This document shows, in pieces, positions 37,201 through 52,500 of a stretch of DNA of 64,000 nucleotides (position 1 is its first letter; each line of letters starts with the position of its first letter). The stretch is from the NCBI GenBank assembly GCA_018873245.2, contig JAEMBT020000002.1:10080001-10144000 (forward strand), given 5' to 3'. The notes below the pieces were generated by a model. That model was not told the origin of the DNA and made no database searches. It saw only the letters and a program-made list of their open reading frames with translations. The translations under genes and the position numbers were made by a program. This DNA comes from Archegozetes longisetosus. Lineage: Eukaryota > Arthropoda > Arachnida > Sarcoptiformes > Trhypochthoniidae.

Positions 37201-40200
37201 CATTACTCACGTTATAAATTTTGTACTTTGCTTTGAAAGAATATTGAGTTATCTGCAGAAAGCGTTAATAAATAATGAGCAATTCTGTGAAAAAATATCT
37301 ATATGTGAAAAATTGCTACCTTTTTAATATCATGAACTAATAAAACAAAATGTTTATCGGCAGATACAGTAAATTTTTGTACATCAAATCGTCTCTAGAA
37401 GATAGATGAAATATTAGATTAGTATATTTTGAAGATAATTCCATCAACTCTAATAAGAGTAGTGGTCATACTTACAATTATGTTATTTGGCACAAATGTC
37501 TTAGATGAATTATTCACTACATTAAATATTATTATCGTTTTATCTTCTGTATATACAACTTCTTTCTCTGAAATTAAATTTAAACCTTATTTCTCTTTCT
37601 CATTCATTCTAACTTATCGATAATTGTCCTATAATTGTATTTTAGTACCAGATCTAGGCATTTAGCTATTATTGCAATGAAACAAAGATCGCTTGGCTCA
37701 AAGTAACACTACGAGTAAGTTATAACTCAATGTTACATTTCGAGAAATCTCATTCATCTTCGATTTATGTCAACGTCGAATCTTTTTAATCAGTCACTAA
37801 TCTATTTAATCAATCAACACTACTTCAACTTTCACTACTGACTAGAGTTGCCACCCGTCCTACTGTGAGAAGGACAGTTCTCCTTTTAGCTTCTATGCCT
37901 TCAACGAGCTCAGGGAGGACTATAGGGTGTGCTCTTTGAAAAATAGCCAACAGAGTTATATCACATTTTTGATTTATTGTTCAAATATTTGATTCTTCTT
38001 AAGCCTAAAAAAATTTGATAGAAGTGTATAATCGATTGATAGTTGAATTTTGGTGTCTCGTGCACTAATTTTACTAAGTTCACTAAAACAATAATAGCTT
38101 TTCAAAAGCGACCAAGCCTACTGAAAACAAGCTAAAACTAAATTCAGATTTCAGTTCAAGTTTTGTCCTCTTTTGTCCTCCTTTTATGTGCCTGTAGTCC
38201 TCTCTAAGCTTTAATGTGGTGGCGGCATCCCTACTATTGACTCAATAATCTTAAGATCTCTAGTTTTTCAAAAGATTTGATCGAACTTTTAATTAAGGCA
38301 TGGAAGTGAAACTCTATGAAGCGTTGGAGAGATGCCTTTCCATATACTTTAAAAGTCTGCAAATCATAGCCTTATTGTGCGGCAAAACATAGGAATGCCT
38401 TGAGACAGAACCAAAATGTAGTCTATTGAACGTTTGAATGAACAGTTATTCTGGTATTGTGCTAGAATAAGTCTAAGCTTTTTATTAGCTCAAGGCTCAG
38501 TTATATCATATACTATAACTAATAAGAAAAGTTCATCAGTTCAAATTTTATGGAAGGTAAATCATGCTATTCTCCACATACAGAACACCAACTAATGGTT
38601 ATAAGGATTATAATTATTTTATATCGAATCTAAATGATCGGTCTCAAACGATTTTCTTTTGAAAAATAAGCTATTGTCAAAAACACCTGAAATCTTATCA
38701 TTGTTATGGTCAAAGTATTGATGTTTGTCACTGTTGTTATTTATAAAGTGAAGGCAACATAAAAATCCTTTTAAACCAAGAGCCAGTATTTGAATCAAGG
38801 TTTTTGGATCAATTTTCCTTATCAGATTAAAGAAACCAAAATGGAAAAGCTAATGAGAAAGTTTGGATCATTTCTTGAATATATTTGTAATTTTATAGAA
38901 CTTGACTCTTTTCTTATTTTCAAATTTTTGACTCAACGCTTTCAATTTATCACAGAATTTATTCTTTTTCAGCTGTAGAGTCCATAAACATATCTGAAAA
39001 TACCTTATTTGAGACATAAAAATGAGAAAATGTTGAAACGATTTTGTTTAGAGCTAACTGAAAAACTGGAGATTTTGTGGCAGTTTCGTCATTACTTTAA
39101 GATAAAAAAAGCAAATGTTGCGAATTCTTATAGAGTGTTATAGTTTGTTATTCTAGTATTTTCTTATAAATTATAGTCCATATAATATTCAAAGAAAATT
39201 TCAAACTCATTCAAAGTCAGCCTAACAGCCAAGCTTTTAACCATAAAAATATATAGCACTTTGACAATAGCTTGTGAGGAGTTTTTGTCAGCGTAAGAAT
39301 CACACCTGACACCCAAATTCCATCAAACTCTTTTGGCTGAAAAACTTTGGCAACTATTTCTTCAATCCTAAGGCGTGGATACTTCACTCGTTTAAGGTCG
39401 TCGTCTGGAAAAAAAATTACATTTTGAATAGAAATATTACACCAAAAATCAATAATATCATAAAAAGAAAATAAACTCGCATTGAATCGGCCAAAATAAT
39501 GTGAAAAAGCAAAAAATGACTTAAGCAAACTCCAAATAACTACTTGGATACAATACAATAACATTATTAGATTATTGTGAGTCTCGGGCTAATCGATAGA
39601 TTAATTAGCATTTGCGAGACTCAAATTGTTAATTAACTCTGATTTAACTAAACATAGCTTAAGTTTTGAAGCAATCAACCAGAAAAGCCATCACTTGCTT
39701 CAATCAGACAATTGTGTCATCCCTTTCCAAAATGATAATCTAATTTACTGAAAAAAATGCTCAAATTCTTCTATTCATAGAAGCTGTGGTGCTGTACTAT
39801 TTTCAGAGGAAGTTCTCGTATGTAAACCTAATTTATAGTTTTGATATTTGATTAAAACTCATTGTTTGTGATGATGTACCTCACATCTGCTCAAACTTCA
39901 TGGGCTTATTTCAAAATGCATTTCTTTCATTATCTCTTATGAATCATTAAAAATATCAAAAGACAAGAAGAATTTCACGAAAGCCTGAATATCTGTGACT
40001 AAAGATTAAAGTTTTATAAACCGATATTTGAAAGTGTATTCAGAGTATTTTGAAGGAAAGAAGCGTAACAAACAGCTACAGCATTTTTAGAGTGCTCTTT
40101 AAAATTTAATGAAGATTAATTACCACAAATTCTAGCCTAAAATGTCACTTAAATTCTGAGAGAAATTTTCAATAATCTTGATACCCCTCAGTAATTAAAG

Positions 40201-40458
40201 GTAAAAATCCAAAGATCTTAAGCCACGATTTATTGGTAAATAATTATTAACAGACAAGTAAAAGAAGTTCTTTGAAGGTAATTTGATAGCCTTAATATGT
40301 GATGTAATGGATTGTAATTACCAGCTTTTCCACAACTCATCATAGGTTTGGAGAACATCACTATTAAGTCACAACTACATTCAATCACTTTAATGAGTCT
40401 ATTAACTTGAAATATCTTTCATTCCTATGACTGGTAGCCCAAGTTAATCAATAAGACT

Positions 40459-40534
<76 letters not shown>

Positions 40535-43500
40535 ACTCACTCACTCACTCACTCACTCACTCACACTCTCACTCTCTCTCTAATTCTCTTCTTTATTGAT
40601 GAACACTCTTATCTTAACTTATGATTTACATCAAGCTTTCAACTTTCAATTTAGAAGTGTTAGCTCCAAACTTGAGGCAAAATAATAAGTTTGCTATAAT
40701 ATCGATTTGACACTATGGTATATCTAAGATTTTAAAAAGTTTCAATTGATTTTTGCATAATTTAGGTAATGTGAATTTAATTCGGTATTAAAAGTTTGAG
40801 CCTAGCTCATTTTCATAATCGATATAAGATTTGAATTTGTATAAAAGTGATAGAGAATCCAAAGTTGATTAATAGATGGAACGAATACCTATAGATATGA
40901 GATGTGCTCAATCGTTAACTAATCAATATTATAGTTAACACTTTCTGCTCTACTCAAAGTCCTATAGAAATGCTTGATTCTGTTATTCTTTGTACAAAAA
41001 ACTCATATTAAAACTTGACTGATATAAATTGATATGACTCTCAGGACAATATACAACAACTGATGAGTTTTACTAAAGTTTTGTAAGAATTCCTTTTGAT
41101 TCTCTTAGGAGTGATAGTTTTGTCATTACTTTGCAAACATATCATCGACTTGGATAATAGTTTCGATAACTTCTGTGCTCTGTGAGTGTTGGATTCTTAT
41201 AAGAATAACGACAAATGATGCTAAAAATTGAGATACATTTAGTGGCGCTCTGTAATAAATGAAAGAAAGAATATCGATTGCAAGTTTGCTGCATTTTACA
41301 CACAAACCAGTTTTATGTGCAATCTTTAGAGTTTGCCAAATACACCATAAGTCGCATAACTGCTGTCATTCTTTGTTTTCGCCTCACATATAATCTAATG
41401 AATTAATTAAATATATTGCATATGAACAACATACAGAGTACCAGATCGAGTTCACACATAAAAAGCTTTGTCGAGAATGTACTAGATCAATATTTTAAAC
41501 CTTTAGATACTTTCAGTTACTAATTAAAATAATATTTCACTAGCAATAGCAACTCAACTATCGAAACATTTCAATATTCCAATAGATTTTAATTGCATCA
41601 AATATGTAGTTTTCACAGAAACCTATGATTTAGCCAAAAAAATCTTTTATTGGAATAGTTTGAAACGCAGTTTTTTGAATGCTAACGTCATTTATACGTT
41701 AATTGTGGGTTTAGATTAAGCGCATATCAAGCATAAAGTGATGAATAAATAAGAAAAGAACAAAAAAATTAAGAATTTAAGATAGATAAGAAATACCTGG
41801 CGTTAGTAGGACTATAGAAATGATAATCAAAGAGCATATGCATCCGATCACACAGAAAGAAATACAGATTCCCTTGTAGTTCTTCTCTTCTTCAGTAGAA
41901 GCAACTAATTCCTAGAGAGAAATAAATTCAAGTTAGTCTCACATAGAATTAAAGAATAAAGAGAGTCATATTATACTTGTCGAGCATTAATTTAAAGAGC
42001 AATCAAATTAAAAGCATTGTATAGCTCAACGTTAATATAACGTTTTTATACTGAACAGAAACCATCTCTTAAATCACCAAAAAAGCTGTTTATTTAATAA
42101 ATTAAAACAATCTCAAACAGTTATGTAAACAAATTGAATTATCATAAATTATTTATTTTTTTCTTTATATATCACTTCAATCTTTTCGTAAATGACTAAA
42201 ATTATAGCTAAAAATTTCATTCATTTCACTTAGAATATGTGAACATTTAATCAAACGTTTATTTAAACGTATTTAAACTTCGAAATTGACTTGATAGAAT
42301 AATTTTAATGATGAATCTCAGATCTGAGCTGAATTATAAGGAAAAAAGTAAAATTTGGTTTCTCACTATTGCTTAGCCATAACTATAACCATTATTTGAA
42401 TTTGGAAATTAGTTGCATAATTTAATTAATTATTATCTACTATCAACAGCTTCCTGAATAAAACCTTAAATTACTCATTGATAACATTGGTTTTAATGTG
42501 AACTTTGCAATTTCTATCAGAGTTCTAGTGTTTGACTGATTAATTAATAGCTGAATTAAATAATTGTCAATTATTTAAAGTGTCGCACAACATATAATTA
42601 TAAGTGTCGCTAATTTAATTGAAACTTGAGCGATTATATTGATCAATAGGTAGAAAAGTTGGCTCAAACTAAAATTTAGCTTAAATTGTGGTTGTTTATG
42701 TTTGCAGCTTTCTAAATGAAGCCTCTCTAAGAGAAACAATGTGTCTGTTATTCCATTTACTTTTAGATATTTAGCTTTGAAATGCGCAATCTGCGCACCA
42801 AATCAAGATTATTAGTTCAGCTCTTTCTTCACTCGGATAACCGATAGTTATAATAAAATGTTTTCCAACTGATAGTTACTATCAAATATGTTGCAAGTTG
42901 AGCAAACGAATTGCTGTTTGTTTGTCGCAATTTTCTCTAAAGCAATAGCATTAGGAATTAGCCAATATTTAGGCTGAATTGGATGAAAGCGTTATAAAGT
43001 ATATAAAGTAGAAGATGTGAATTAGAACTGTTTTCTGACTGTTATCACTCGAGACTATACTTACTAGAGAATGACTTGAAACGAGTAAACTTATTATTAC
43101 AAGTATAATAACTGGTTAGGTTGAGATATGTAAGTTTTCTGTGCCAAAAAGCTATCCTTCTTCCGTATGAATAATGCATCTGTGAGTATTTGATTGCATG
43201 TCACTAATTTAGTTTATAAAAATTGATTGCCAAAACTGCTTTTCTTATAATACTGAATATTTATTGTGCCGCAAAATGTACAAAAAATAATTCTAATTCA
43301 TTTCAAATGCAATCAAATAACTAATTAATTAAGTAAATTTTCATTTCAATAATTGTGTTGTTTGGCGTGCGATTTAATTAACTTATTTTTAACTCAATGG
43401 TTTTGTCTCTCCTCTTATTTGGCTTTTTCTAAAGCAACAAAAGTGATAAAAAACTGACTGATTCAGAAAGAAATTCAACACTTCCACTACTGAATGTCCT

Positions 43501-46500
43501 CTGGAGAGTCTGAAGAGTAATGTTTAAGAGACTCGATATAATTGAAGCAATGAAAATGAATCTAAAGCTTTATTACTTAGACTTTAGTTGTTGTCTTCTA
43601 TAGAAGTGGAAACTCTTATACGCTAAAAGACCATTCTGTCGATTGCTCTATCACTAATTATTCTCATTATGATCACAATTAAATATATAGCTAAGCAAAA
43701 AATGAGTCATTAGCTCTTAGTTTAGTCGTAAGTTTATTTCTTATAGTTATAGTTACAGTTCTGTTTAATCTATTTTCTAACTGATGTTATTGTTTGAGTT
43801 CTGTTTGATTGCAAAATAAATCAACTTGTTTTAAATAATTCAAATATAAATCTCAATTAATAAAGTTTGAGTAATCGTTGTACTCCATGCCTTTGGTTTA
43901 GACATTATCAATATGTCAAGTATTTTGAAATATGTGTCTGAAGTTGATTCTCTGAGAAAAAACTTTCATATTTTGGGTTTCAAATCGATTCGAATTGTGT
44001 AGCTCGAGTTGTTTATTTATAGATTTATAAACTCAGAATGATCAAACGATAAAATAAAACAAACAGAAGAGCTAAGATTTGATCGATTAGAACAATAATT
44101 GCAATGGCCATAGTAGTCAACTTTTAGTAATAATATGAATAGGCATTGACTGGGATAAGAAGTTTTGCTATTAATATTAATAAAAACATTCAGTGTTCTG
44201 TGATCTCATTGAATTATAGTCTCAACTAATATGATCTCTAATTCTTCTTAAGAAAACTCTCTAATAAAGTTCACATCTCGTGAAGGCTAAATATTTTATG
44301 AAAATCTACCATATATTAGAACTAAGACCCCATAACCAGCTTGTCCATCCATTTAATAATTCATTCTTGTATCAAATTATCTTGAGTTAGTTTTCTCTTG
44401 TAGGTTTTCATATGAAATTGTTCATTCTTCAAATTCAAAGTAGAGTATGAATTAGATTCAAAAGAACTTAATTTAGTTATTAGTATTCATAAAGAATGTA
44501 ATAGATATTGATTTGTAACCAAAAAACTTGGAATCTTTCACATTTAAGTTTAATGGAATACCATAAAAGATTGTGAAAATAATATTCATATGCATCAAAT
44601 CTTTCTTAATAATCATTGATAAGAGAGATGAACATTTTATATGCAAGATATGCAACTTGAACCAAATGTCTCACGATATTTGATGCGAGACTGGAGTTTT
44701 TATTAGCTTTACTTCACTTATATTAAAGAACTCGCGTAGGAATGATTTATATTTTATGTGTAAATACAAGAATAAAAATTGCGAGTCATATCAAAATTCA
44801 ACTTTGCAATCACTTCAATTTAAATAACTTTTTGGAAGATAAAATCAAATTTTTATTCCACTTTTGACAAGACTTTTGAAAAATAAAAATATTCATATAT
44901 AAATAATGAAATGAAGCAAATAAGGTGTAAATGGGTACCTTGGATCTAGTCTATAAATTTGATTGTAACCCAGATGTTTCATTGGGCACTATTGCTGATT
45001 TTTAAAACAAAAAATTTGATCGTTCTAGCCATTTCCCTCAAGCATTGTTGCCGCATCAGCCAAATAATAGTTAGGTTAAAGCAATTAGTAGCTCTCCAAC
45101 CCTATTAATTGGTTTAATCTCGAGTCAATCCCAAAGTTGATTTGCTAAGGATTTTCACATCGTTGAAAGTGTGTGTTTTGCATAGGAGAGGGAAACAAAT
45201 AGGAATTTGATTGTTTAGAAGTGAGACAAAAATCGGGAAACATGGCTCTGTTACAATATTAAGTAAAGCGAGCACTTTCAATAATATGAAACTTTTTTCG
45301 TTAGTAAATGTACTTTTGCAAATCACTACTGATATAATCGCTACCTTATCACAATCTTTTACAAGCAGTTTCGCAGCAAATCATAAACAAGGCCTAAACC
45401 ATCAGGTTTAGATTTATTCATATTGAAAGTCTAGTACTTATTTGAAGCTATGCTCAACTGTACTAGAAAAAGGTTGCTAAGCGCATCATTTCAGATCAAA
45501 TCTAATATTATAATCAATAATTGTAATCAATAATTTGTAATTGTTTATAAATTTTGATTTCAAAGTAATTCAATAGGGGAAAGGAGTATTTTTCTCTCAA
45601 ATTGTGTTGTTTAACAAACGATAAGTTGATTTTGTTAAATGGAAGCTGAGAGCATAAGAAACTGACAGGTCATGATATAGTGATCTTTTATTATAATAAG
45701 TAAGAACGAGACAAAATTCGTGTCTTCGCATTAGTCATTAATTTTAGGCGAAGAGATAAGCAAATCAGAAGCAATCCATTACAGCTTAAATGAGTCTGGG
45801 TTTTTATTTGCTTATGAACTAGTCTAAAATCAGTGACAAATGTCTGGCAGAAGATAGAAGCAACTTTGTCTCAAACATAATAATAAGTTATTATAGCAAA
45901 TATAAGCTGTTATAGCCAACTTGTCAACAAAGTTAGATTTACTTCTATAGTTTGATTCTTAAAATTTGTTCACTTTAACTCAAATGTTGAGCTAAATAAA
46001 AAGTAGAGTTATTCTGAAGATTGTTGAACTAGTCGGTTATTTGAATAAGAGCATAAAATAAATTGAAAATTCAATAGGATTGCGTATTGAAGCATTTTAG
46101 AAATGATTATTATTATCAATCACGTTATATTGTTGGCTCGTTCAGTTCAATTATGGCTAGTAGTTTAAGTAGGCCCAATAGATCTCTATTACTTGTCAAA
46201 ATTGTATCATACGGTCTAACTTTCTTAACAACTCTTTCTTAAGGATTCCAAACGATTTAGAGAAACTAAATTTATTCAATCAATTTGAGTAATAAGTGAA
46301 TACAAATGTGTTTGAGTGCATTAGAAAATGAACTCTAAAAACATTGGAGTTTGACTAAAATGTTACATAACTGAAAAATGGATGAGTCTTTCAGATAGGG
46401 TTTGAAAGCACGAACACGTACAGTAAAAACAAAAATGAGATAACATCAATCGAAATCTATTCAATGATTGATTGCCATGTCTTAACTCGAGTCTCATACT

Positions 46501-49500
46501 CTAAATTTGTGCATTAACAATCTAATTGAAGGTCTCCAAAAGTTAATTCTGACCCATATTAGGCACATATTTTGATTAGAGAATGTATGATAGAACAAAT
46601 TGAAGGATCAAGTCAGAGTATGAAAAGCCTTGGCTGTAATGGATAGTCACTTTGAAGAGCTGATAACTAGCAAAACTCAGTTACTTGGAGCAATATTTCT
46701 AAAACATAAATCACAACAAATCACTAAAGATTACAACCGCTGATGATTTTAACCAAACTTTCAGGTTAATTAGATAAATTGGTGAATGATAGAGATGAAA
46801 AAATGAGGAAAAAATAATGATTGTTTAGTAGTTGAATACCATTTCTGTGACCCGATTCGATAAACAGTCATAGGCTCCCGTCATTTGAATAATTTATTAA
46901 ATGTTATTTAAACGTCAACTTTTATCAAAATCGATCATTTCTGAATATATTTCATTCAGTTTCAAAACAGATGTACTTATCAAATACTTCGCTTTCACTA
47001 AAATTAGTCAACAATTTAATCTCTTAATTCGTTGTTCGCTCGTCAACGGTTCTGACTGAATAAATGCTGGATTTAGTTACGATTCGGTTCTATGAACTGT
47101 TATGATATACAAAAATAAGCCAAATTCTACTCGTTTGTTAACTTATCATCAAAGCATTTAAATAAGTTGGCTTAATTTTCCATTTTTGTAATCAAATGCT
47201 TTTAGATATTTATTCAAAGAGATTTGTATAATTTTTGAATATATTTTGCTGAGCAACTAATATGATTCTAAGAAGAAGATGGACTATATTTTCTAGTTTG
47301 AGAGCAATATCGGTTGACTCGACCCATAGAATTAGTGTCTAACATAAATAGTTTAGCCATTAAGTTGATTAATTCAAAAAAGCAAATCAAGTTAGCTCTC
47401 CTACTCTGACTTACATAACATATAAGGGTAGAATATGTTGGATTTGCTTTGAGAAAGTTTTCGCAACCTTCATTTAGATCAATATTAGTCAATTAAGTAA
47501 ACTTCTTGATTGGAATCTGCAAGTAAATAGCATTTTGAACAATTGCATCAAATTGTCTCGTTTCATAAATGATAGCTAAAACAACATTAAGTGAGCCTTA
47601 AGAATAAGAGCTTCACTTTCAAAAAATACACTTTAACAACGAACCGTTTATTTGGAAGTAATTTATGAACTTTGAAAATCCAAAAACCATTAAATCCGTC
47701 AAATATTATGAAGAATAGAGTTGATATAAAAAGTTCTTTTCAAACTCTTAATACTACTGCTTGAAAATAGATTTGATAAATGATTACGTAGTGAAGGAGG
47801 ATTAGTAAATCAATTTTATAATCTTATGCCGATAATTATCATAAAGCAAAATTAAAATAATTGACGAGTTACGCATTGTTATCTTGAGTTATCACTGGAA
47901 ACAGTGACAAAACAAAAATTGTGGTTTCTATTAAGTTTTCTAAAGCAATATGAGGAATACGAAGTAGCCTAAGAAATGAATAAGCTAACTAATAAATTGA
48001 ATTTGTCATCTATAGAAATAAGCACATGAATAGCATGGTGATGTTAGAACAAGAATTTGAAGAATTTTCAAAACCGCCACACTCAATTTTCGGATATATT
48101 GATCACTAGTTCATCTCAATCGATTCATGACACAATGAGAAGAGTTTTTTTTATAAAATAAATTCTGATAAGGTATTTGATGAATCACCACGGTATCTTT
48201 GGTTTAACGATAGATCATTAATCATTTGCATTAGACGTTAATCCAGACTCTCAAATCTTACTATATATTTAGAAAGAACTAATTAACGAGAAGAAAATAC
48301 TGGATCCATAACAAATTGATTGAATTTGTCAACATTTACAAAGAAATATTTACATTATAGCCATTATATCTATTTGAATAGATTATTAATTTATTTGAGT
48401 TAATGGGTGGCTTTGGCAAATGTGATATACTAAATAAATAAGAGCATTTTCTACCATAGAACTGATCACAATGAAAAAGAGAGCTTTAAAAACTCAAATA
48501 GTAATTGTATTGGAAAGAAATAGTTCATTCAATCACTTACATCATCTGCAAAGTCTGCCTGAGGACTCGAAAGGACTTGCTTGTTGTCCATTATTATCAG
48601 CTTAAACTATTCATATTATACATTATTGGATATTTTATTGAATAAACTCATGCAAAAATTGCTTCTCTCTGGAATTTGTTCGAGAATAAATTCGACTTAA
48701 TCCGGTTTACCAAAACTCTTTTCAGACAATCAATAAGAAAAAAGAAGAGAAAACTTTTGAACAATCCAAAATGTATGATGTCGTAATAGAACACATGTCT
48801 TCAGGTAGAATATTAGTGCACTTTAACTACACTTTTATCACTTTGAGAGATGCACACAAGTTGTTTCTCAAACCATTTCTATCTATTCGTTTATCATATA
48901 ATTTCTTTTACTTTATAAACATTGACAAAATTAAATGTCTTTAAATACATAAGTCATAAAGAAGTCATAAAATAAGAGATTGTTGTTAACATCCAGGAAA
49001 TTAGACTTTTGTACGCACAAAATTTCAGTTACTATTTGTTAGAATCAAGTTTGAAGGAAAGAATGAAGTGTTTTGGTAAAACAGAACAACTTAAGTAAAG
49101 CCCATTGCACTCGGAGATGGCAATCTTATTTAAAACAGAATTTGTTCGATCACTAGTGCAAGTATCAGAGCAGTGGTACTGGTATTCGAGCAGCGGTGCT
49201 GCTATTAGAGTAGTGGTGCTGTTGTTCGAGCACTGGTACTGCTATTGTGGCAATGCTTGCATTCCTGCAATGCTTACATTCTGGCAGTGCTTGCATTCTC
49301 ACAATGCTTGCACTCTCGCAATGCTTACATTCTCCCAATGATTACGCCAAGGGATGCCGGAGTTTAGCGGATGTGCGCTTCACAGTTGCGCTTATAGATC
49401 AGCAAATAAGAAAGTATGAAACTATCTCACTATCCCAGCAAACATTGCATTCTATGTAAAGGGAGATGCGCTTTCCTCTTAAACCACAGACTGACAGACT

Positions 49501-52500
49501 CCCACTTCTTACTGTGGTCACTAGTGTAAAATGGATGAGATATTAGTTGAAAATTAAGGAGAAGTATCAGTTGTGATATTTTAGGTCTGACTTATTATTT
49601 TATGAGTTAAGTCCAGGTAAAGTGAAGTTTTATTAATACCGAGCGCATGAATAATGCAAAATGACCCAAATATCGATTCAGCCTTTCATACATAATATCT
49701 TCTCTGATATACCATCACAAAGAGCTTTAAACCATAAGCACTATAATAAAACCCTAACATTTAGACCACATAAAGAACCGCATTAAGCATTTTTTACTTT
49801 TCTTATAATAACATACTTTTTTTATTTATCTCTTTTTAAATAAACCACTCATTAAATTGCACACTTGTGTTCAATATATCAATATTTGGGTTAAAAAAAC
49901 AAACATTGCCTAAAATTTTGCCCAATAACTCGATGTGTTTTCACTGTAAATCTCATATAAAGTTGTATTGATTGAGTTAATGATTCGGTAAAGATTTGCT
50001 AAAATAATTTTAGTTTTCTAAATAAAGCATAGCTCATTTTCTAACTTATTCATTTCTATAGAAAAGATTAATCCTATTAAATGGTTGTGGTTTCATTGTA
50101 AAACATAGCCTTTAATGCCGATATAATCTTTTGATCCAAAGAATGCATCCATTCATCAAATTGAGTTTGACAAAAGAGAAATTCTCTTTTAGCAAATACT
50201 TCATTTTACAAATTACACGCATTTTTTAAAACTAAGTTTCTTTATTACAATCAAGAGTAATAATATCTTTCAGTCTGAAAGCTAGAAAGCGTGTAAAATA
50301 TTCAGCTATTATGCCGTATCATTCGGAATGTCAGGCACAGAATTAACTTTTGTGACATAGATTCATATATACATTATTTCCTAAACTCAACTTATCCTTT
50401 TGTTCAATTCTCTCTAAAATTATTATCCTTTAGAGTCATTTATTGCTGCTTTTTATTGCTATGCCAAAAATATGATCAATTGGAAGGAAATGCAAAAAAA
50501 TTGTGGAACACATCTTGTTATATACAATTGAACTCATTTGATAATAAAAGATAACAGTCTGAGTTAATTAAGAGCATACAAGTATGCCCTATACTAAGCT
50601 CACTACTCAACAATAGTTTGCTTTTGCATCATTTGTTTCATTTAAGTCAAGTAAATAATGCAAATCATGGAGGTTCCGCTACTCTTCCAATCGAGAGTTG
50701 ATTTTGCTTTTATCGAAATTTTACAAATCCTTTATCCTAAAATTGAAAAATAATGTAAACTAGAAGACTGTCCAAATGATTTGATTTGATTAGAATAAAA
50801 TTGTTGGTTTTACTGTTAATTTCAAACTTGAACATTAAAAATAGTGTTTCATTAAGACAAAATCCAAATATTAAGGCATGTTAATTTGTTAGATATTTCG
50901 AGTTAGAAATTTCCTTTCCAATCCATAGCACAAGCTGTTTAACTGTCCAGTATGTACAGACTTCTGGTTCTAGTCTTTGTCAGTATTGATTTTCGCTCAA
51001 TGTTTACACTTTGCAGTCGATTAGTCTTATTTTTATAAGAATCAAAAGATATTGTTTCAAATCAGAGTAGAAGTGAGAGATCAACTTTACTAGACTAAAT
51101 TCTAGCTTACATCGAAAAGCCAAGAGAGATTTATCTAAACATAATCGCTTCTTATCAAATTTCTATCAGATATCAAATTCATAATCAGTTTAAAGATCGC
51201 ATCCTTAGATCAGTTCAAAAATTGCATTGTTATTAAGTCGAAACGTTTTTAAGAATTAGGTTCTATGCTATGAAGTTGTGCTAAAATGATGACTATTTGT
51301 AAAATTTGTTCTTTCACGAATATTAACACGAAAATGTTTTGAAACTACGCTTTGCATATAAGTAAATAGGTTTAAAGTAAAGTTAAATTTTAGTTCATTT
51401 CATTAATAATTCTGGTTTAGTAATAACTGGTAAATTTGTTGATTATTTGGCATAAAATGACATAAGTTTAGCATAAATTGCATAATTGCACAAAAATGTG
51501 GCGAACATCAATTGTAATTAGTTACAAACAAATTTAGTTTATTTGGATTAGAGAGCAAGTTAATGAAAATTGCGATAAAGATTGAGATTAGAAGTGAAGA
51601 GTAAATGATTAAATAAATTGAAGCCTTATTTACATAATTACACTTATTAATAAACACAAGTGCCTCAACTGAATATAGTGTCGAATATAACTGAATTCTT
51701 ATTCAATTTTCAAGTATAATCAAACCAATTATTCGTCTAATAAATATCCTCCAGTTAAGTATCCAATTATTTGCTCAGATTCTATCCCCACTGCAAATAA
51801 ACTTTTCAATTGGATCAATTTGGTTTTCTGCAGATTTGAATTAATTTGACATTTTTAATTAATTTTAGTTTTGCTGGAAAACATGAAGCAAAGTAAACTG
51901 AAATTATTGGAAACTCAAATTAATAACTAATGGTTCAATGATTAACGTCGTCTGTGTTGTATTGTGTTGCGTTATTTGGCTTAATGGCTAATTTTTACAT
52001 CGTTTTCTCTTTACTGTTCATTATTTATACGCTTGATTTCCTTCACTTTTTTATTCCGTTTCATGTATTTTATATAAAGACTAATTAACACAATCGGGTA
52101 ATTAAAGCACTGAATAGCGAGTTATAAAAAAAGTATCAAATATGAAAATATTGTCACTCAATTATAAGTTTGAAAGAGTTACAATTGAAAACACAAATAG
52201 ATTAATATTCGGAAGTATGATATGTAAGAAATATAGGTTGTTGAAAGATTTGTATAAATGCAAGTTTGTGTCGTTTTTGTGCCGTTTTTATGTCGTTTCG
52301 GGAAAGAACATTACACTAAACTTGAAAGTATGAAAGTATAAAAGCATATCTTATTTCATTTACTTGTCATTACTTTTGTTCAAATCTAGTTTTTGCTTAA
52401 CGTTACTTTTATTATGATCATTTTTTTCTTCAACGTCATCAAATAAATGGTATTTTTTCAGAGAGCGTGATAGTAAAGACATGTGAGCACAGTTCACTAA

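Noticed and set aside
45114..45411. Overlapping open frames on both strands (about 65-70 codons)
   Set aside because: No family resemblance, no splice context or biased codon use; expected by chance in a 6.6-kb intron.
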